DNA from: Solirubrobacteraceae bacterium
GTDB taxonomy: Bacteria; Actinomycetota; Thermoleophilia; Solirubrobacterales; Solirubrobacteraceae
Length of the DNA stretch: 64,000 nucleotides
Assembly: GCA_025451035.1 (NCBI GenBank)
Contig: JANWLE010000010.1
Span: 1-64,000 of the forward strand
Direction of reading: 5' to 3'
A program made the position numbers and the translations under genes. Below the pieces are notes generated by a model. That model was not told the DNA's origin and ran no database searches. It was given only the letters and a program-made list of their open reading frames with translations. Position 1 is the stretch's first letter; each line of letters opens with the position of its first letter. This document shows positions 60,763 to 64,000 of the stretch, in pieces.

Positions 60763-60771
60763 AGCGACCCG

Positions 60772-61482
60772 ATGAGCATCAATAATCCCTCCCCACGGCA
60801 GACACATGCCCGGCGCGTGCTGGTCGTGGACGACGAGGCGCAGATCCTGCGGGCGTTGCGGGTGGTGCTGCGCGACGCCGGTTTTGAGGTCATACCGGCC
60901 GAAACTGGCTCTGAGGCGCTCGACTGTGCAGCTGTACGTCCGCCTGAGGCGGCGATCATCGATCTGATGCTGCCTGACATGGACGGCGTCGAGGTGACGC
61001 AGCGGTTGCGCGAGTGGAGCGAGATGCCGATCCTAGTGCTCTCGGCAGTGGGCGATGAGGACCACAAGGTCAGGGCGCTGCAGGCAGGCGCGGATGATTA
61101 CGTCACCAAGCCGTTCGGCTCGAGGGAGCTCGTGGCACGCCTGCAGGCGGCGCTGCGGCGCGGCGGGCGACCCCAAGAGCAGCCCCGCATCACAGCGAGC
61201 GAGCTCGAGATCGACATCGGCGCGCGCACCGTGCAGCGCCGCGGCGAGCAGGTCCACCTCACCCCAATCGAGTTCGAGCTGCTATGCGTCCTCGCCCGCA
61301 ATCGTGGGAGGCTGATGACCCACCGGTCACTTTTGACCGATGTTTGGGGACCGGAGTACGCAGATGACGTGCAGACGCTTCGGACACATATCGCGCGCCT
61401 GCGAGCCAAGATCGAGCCCGAGCCCAACAGCCCCCGACACATAGTCACCGACCCGGGCGTGGGATATCGCTTCTCGGCATAG
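60772..61482 (+). CDS. kdpE: Response regulator KdpE
   Basis: 236 residues. Receiver domain with VLVVDDEAQI, phospho-acceptor Asp64 in AIIDLMLPDMDGVE, LSAVGDEDHKV and the Lys in DYVTKPFG. The OmpR/PhoB winged helix covers LTPIEFELLCVLARNRGRLM and DDVQTLRTHIARLRAKIE. It should activate the kdp genes immediately downstream; direct repeats at 61587-61619 are candidate sites. Confidence 0.95.
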   Translation: MSINNPSPRQTHARRVLVVDDEAQILRALRVVLRDAGFEVIPAETGSEALDCAAVRPPEAAIIDLMLPDMDGVEVTQRLREWSEMPILVLSAVGDEDHKVRALQAGADDYVTKPFGSRELVARLQAALRRGGRPQEQPRITASELEIDIGARTVQRRGEQVHLTPIEFELLCVLARNRGRLMTHRSLLTDVWGPEYADDVQTLRTHIARLRAKIEPEPNSPRHIVTDPGVGYRFSA

Positions 61483-61586
61483 CCCTTCCACGGCGCCCCT
61501 CCGCCGTTGGTGAGATACCGCCCTGATTCCGGACGCGCGTTCGCGATCTGGGAGCTGACATTGGCGGTTGAGCTCGACTGTCACGA

Positions 61587-61619
61587 AATCGTTATGCGTT
61601 TCGCTGGAATCGTCATGCG
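61587..61619. promoter_or_regulatory. Direct repeats, candidate KdpE site
   Basis: AATCGTTATGCG (61587-61598) and AATCGTCATGCG (61608-61619) match at 11 of 12 bases and are spaced 21 bp, two helical turns. OmpR-family regulators bind tandem direct repeats. The first small Kdp peptide starts 31 bp further on. Confidence 0.55.
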
Positions 61620-61650
61620 AGCGTAACGACACGTCGCTGATACTCGTGTC

Positions 61651-61731
61651 ATGGACGTAGTAGCCATCTTGATGGGCGTGCTCATGTTCGCCCTCCTGCT
61701 CCTGCTAATCGAAGGCATAGATCGGATATGA
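61651..61731 (+). CDS. 26-residue single-helix peptide upstream of kdpF
   Basis: Starts MDVVAILMGVLMFA and ends LIEGIDRI: one hydrophobic helix with a short charged end. Its stop overlaps the next ATG (ATGA). It resembles KdpF in size and layout but is a separate peptide. Possible extra small subunit of the Kdp complex, or a leader peptide coupling translation. Confidence 0.55.
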   Translation: MDVVAILMGVLMFALLLLLIEGIDRI

Positions 61732-61850
61732 CCACGGTGGCGGGAGCACTGATCGCGCACATGAGTAGCGCCGACGTGTTCGGTCTAGTCGTGACGCTGG
61801 CGATCATCGCCTACCTCTTCTACGCGTTGATACGCGGGGAGAAGCTCTAG
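61728..61850 (+). CDS. kdpF: KdpF small subunit
   Basis: 40 codons, or 29 from the internal ATG at 61761, which gives the usual KdpF length. The helix DVFGLVVTLAIIAYLFYALI followed by RGEKL is the KdpF pattern. KdpF stabilises the KdpABC K+ pump. Its TAG and the kdpA GTG share one base. Confidence 0.8.
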   Translation: MTTVAGALIAHMSSADVFGLVVTLAIIAYLFYALIRGEKL

Positions 61851-63622
61851 TGACCTTCTCCGGCTGGGCCACGATCGTCCTGTTCGCGGTCATCCTGACC
61901 GCGCTTGCCATGCCGCTGGGGAGCTACATGGCGAAGGTTTACACGGGCAAGCGCGTCTTTCTCTCGCCGTTGCTCGGCGGTCCCGAGCGCGCGTTGTACG
62001 CCATCCTGCGCGTTGATCCCAAGCAACAGCAGGACTGGAAGGCCTACGCGAAGAGCCTCCTCTTCTTCTCGCTCGCGGGCTGGTTGTTGCTGTACGCGAT
62101 CCTGCGTACCCAGAACGCGTTTTTCGTCCCCCACGCGCTGAACCCGCTCGGTTATCACCCGGCGCCGTGGAACGTGACGTTCAACACGGTGTCGTCGTTC
62201 GTGACGAACACGAACTGGCAGTACTACAGCGGCGAGACAACGATGAGCTACCTCAGCCAGATGATCGGCTTGACCGTCCAGAACTGGCTGTCGGCGGCGA
62301 CCGGGATCGTGGTGGCCGTCGCGCTGATCCGCGGCATCGTCGGCCGCAGCGGCAAGGGGCTCGGCAACTTCTGGGGCGACATGGTGCGTACGGTCCTGTA
62401 CCTGCTCGGACCGATCTCCGTCATCGGGGCGCTCGTGCTCGTCTCCCAGGGCGTGATCGAGAACTTCACCACCTACCTCACGGCGCACACGATCACCGGC
62501 CTCACACAGACGATCGCGATGGGCCCAGTCGCCTCGCAGGAGGTCATCAAGGAGCTCGGCACCAACGGAGGCGGCTTCTTCAACGTCAACTCCGCCCACC
62601 CGTTCGAGAACCCCACGGCTTTCACCAACCTCTTCGAGATGCTGCTCGTCCTGCTCATCCCCGCGTCCCTGGTGTTCGCCTACGGGCGCATGACCGGCAA
62701 TCGCCGTCAGGGGATCGCGATCTACACCACGATGATTGTGATGTTCCTCGGCGCGGTAACCGTCGCCTACATCGCCGAGGCGCACGGCTCGCCCGCCCAG
62801 CACGCCGCCGGCCTTCACACGCATGTGATCTCGGGGTCGGGCGGTGGCAACATGGAAGGCAAGGAGCAGCGCTTCGGCATCGCGGGGTCAGCCTTGTTCG
62901 ACGTCGTCACCACCGTCACATCCTGCGGCGCGGTGAACAGCGCGATCGAGTCCTTCACCGGAATCGGCGGCGCGGTGCCGTTCGCCAACCTATCGGCGTC
63001 CGAGGTGATCTTCGGCGGGGTGGGCACCGGGCTCTACTCGATCCTCCTGTACGTGCTGCTGGCCGTGTTCATCGGTGGGCTGATGGTTGGTCGCACGCCC
63101 GAGTGGCTCGGCAAGAAGATCGAGGCGCGAGAGATAAAGCTCGCGGGTCTCGGCATCCTCATAACGCCGCTCGCTGCGCTCTTCTGCACGGCGATGGCCA
63201 CCGCCAGCAAAGGTGGACGCGCGTCGATCTCCGATCTCAGCGTAGGTCCGCAGGGGTTCTCGGAGACCTTCTACGCCTATCTCTCCCAAGCCAACAACAA
63301 CGGCTCGGCCTTTGCCGGCTACACCGGCTTCATCCAGCCAAACGCCGGCAACCTCGGCTCCCACGGCGTCACATTCGCCGATCTGCTCGGCGGCTTCGAC
63401 ATGCTGTTCGCGCGCTTTGCCCCGATCCTCTTCGCGCTCGCGGTCGCCGGCTCGCTCGCGGGCAAGCGCGTCAGCCCCGCGGGGCTCGGCACGATGCGCA
63501 CCGACAACTCCACGTTCGTGGTGCTCTTGATCGGCGTGATCGTCCTCGTGGGCGCGCTCACCTTCTTCCCCGCCCTGCTTCTCGGGCCGATCGTGCAGGG
63601 ACTGACAGGACACCTCTACTAG
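61850..63622 (+). CDS. kdpA: K+-transporting ATPase subunit A
   Basis: 590 residues from a GTG. The ion-conducting subunit with ten helices. Selectivity-filter-like loops appear as NTNWQYYSGE, KELGTNGGGFFNVNSAHPFE, TSCGAVNSAIESF and QANNNGSAFAGYT. Length and motifs are normal. Unusually kdpC, not kdpB, follows after 2 bp. Confidence 0.97.
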   Translation: MTFSGWATIVLFAVILTALAMPLGSYMAKVYTGKRVFLSPLLGGPERALYAILRVDPKQQQDWKAYAKSLLFFSLAGWLLLYAILRTQNAFFVPHALNPLGYHPAPWNVTFNTVSSFVTNTNWQYYSGETTMSYLSQMIGLTVQNWLSAATGIVVAVALIRGIVGRSGKGLGNFWGDMVRTVLYLLGPISVIGALVLVSQGVIENFTTYLTAHTITGLTQTIAMGPVASQEVIKELGTNGGGFFNVNSAHPFENPTAFTNLFEMLLVLLIPASLVFAYGRMTGNRRQGIAIYTTMIVMFLGAVTVAYIAEAHGSPAQHAAGLHTHVISGSGGGNMEGKEQRFGIAGSALFDVVTTVTSCGAVNSAIESFTGIGGAVPFANLSASEVIFGGVGTGLYSILLYVLLAVFIGGLMVGRTPEWLGKKIEAREIKLAGLGILITPLAALFCTAMATASKGGRASISDLSVGPQGFSETFYAYLSQANNNGSAFAGYTGFIQPNAGNLGSHGVTFADLLGGFDMLFARFAPILFALAVAGSLAGKRVSPAGLGTMRTDNSTFVVLLIGVIVLVGALTFFPALLLGPIVQGLTGHLY

Positions 63623-63624
63623 CC

Positions 63625-64000
63625 ATGCGCCGCGACATCCTCACATCTGTAATCGCGATCGTCGTGTTCACGATCCTGCTCGGGCTGGTGTACCCGTTGT
63701 TCATCACCGGTGTCAGCCAGGTCGCCTTCCCCGGCAACGCGAACGGGCAGAAGATCTACGTCAACGGGAAGCTCGTGGGCTCGAAGCTAATCGGCCAGTC
63801 CTTCTCCTCGCCGGTGATCGGCAAGAACGGCAAGCCCGAGGAAAAGGAAGAAGAACTCGTCACCGAACCCGACGCGAAGTACTTCCAGTCGCGTCCCTCC
63901 GCCACCGAAGGCGGAGCGTACAACGCGGCGTCCAGCACGTTTTCAAATCGTGGTCCCAACGACAAGGCAACCGAGGAAGCCGATGCCGAAAACATCAAGG
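63625..64000 (+). CDS. kdpC: K+-transporting ATPase subunit C (runs off the window)
   Basis: The open frame continues to the window end (125 codons seen). An N-terminal helix (VIAIVVFTILLGLVYPLFITG) is followed by GSKLIGQSFSSPVIG, YFQSRPSA and YNAASSTFSNRGPN, the KdpC sequence signature (FxxRPSA...ASxxSNxGP). An insert rich in Glu/Lys (KNGKPEEKEEE) lies between them. kdpB, usually between kdpA and kdpC, is missing here and may lie further right. Confidence 0.93.
   Translation, partial: MRRDILTSVIAIVVFTILLGLVYPLFITGVSQVAFPGNANGQKIYVNGKLVGSKLIGQSFSSPVIGKNGKPEEKEEELVTEPDAKYFQSRPSATEGGAYNAASSTFSNRGPNDKATEEADAENIK

Noticed and set aside
1-64000. CRISPR arrays, insertion sequences, rRNA genes
   Set aside because: I saw no regularly spaced repeat-spacer array, no transposase and no rRNA sequence.

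Overview
The window is high-GC, gene-dense actinobacterial DNA. The gene families (System II cytochrome c maturation, Bacillus-type hemE-hemH-hemY order, GH15 and GH76 enzymes, kdpDE-kdpFA, many GTG/TTG starts and ATGA overlaps) fit a Gram-positive actinobacterium, perhaps of class Thermoleophilia. That placement is from memory and untested.

Left part (1-10 kb). A large secreted beta-helix/PKD protein is followed by about 4 kb of decayed DNA. This holds the C-terminal stub of a histidine kinase, a response-regulator start fused to a glyoxalase tail, a DUF2283 gene and an unannotated 57-codon charged ORF. Next come a ribbon-helix-helix regulator/DUF4097 operon with three 22-bp iterons over its promoter, a DUF1059 gene, a cyclic-nucleotide-domain/thioredoxin-reductase fusion and tRNA-Lys(UUU).

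10-29 kb. A biotin block (small biotinyl carrier, enoyl-CoA hydratase, bioB, bioF, bioD, with bioA and rubredoxin on the other strand) leads into a Nudix hydrolase, an epimerase, a GH15 enzyme divergent from a sugar-dehydrogenase-like SDR, an MBL hydrolase with a GT4 glycosyltransferase, and a membrane-protein pair. A radical SAM/SPASM protein, YceI and a divergent NRAMP transporter follow. They carry two matching 14-bp inverted repeats, one in the radical SAM/YceI intergenic region and one before NRAMP. A NarL-type sensor kinase comes after NRAMP.

29-47.5 kb is the most interesting part. One minus-strand run encodes a LuxR-type regulator, a TPR protein, an NHL beta-propeller, three tandem hexaheme cytochromes, a second TPR protein, CcdA, ResB, CcsA, a TlpA-like thioredoxin, a nine-heme NapC-like membrane cytochrome, and a glutamyl-tRNA reductase with a DNA-binding domain fused in front. 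The order and context of the six heme motifs match Geobacter OmcS, which polymerises into extracellular cytochrome nanowires. The block therefore reads as a complete candidate system for building and feeding cytochrome filaments in a Gram-positive cell: quinol oxidation, cytochrome maturation, filament subunits and dedicated heme supply. hemE-hemH-hemY lie next to it on the other strand. A decayed kinase tail beside the LuxR regulator resembles the intact kinase at 27.6-29.1 kb.

47-64 kb. A second sensor kinase, a GH76 enzyme, a SufR-like regulator, a DUF2269 protein, hemerythrin and a 7Fe ferredoxin, a ClC-MarR operon behind a perfect 14-bp-arm palindrome, a SHOCT protein, a flavodoxin coupled to a 52-residue membrane peptide, an NTF2-like protein, a cation/Ca2+ exchanger, and the kdp locus. 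The kdp locus has a KdpD without its N-terminal domain, KdpE, two tandem micro-peptides, kdpA and directly kdpC, so kdpB is not in its usual place.
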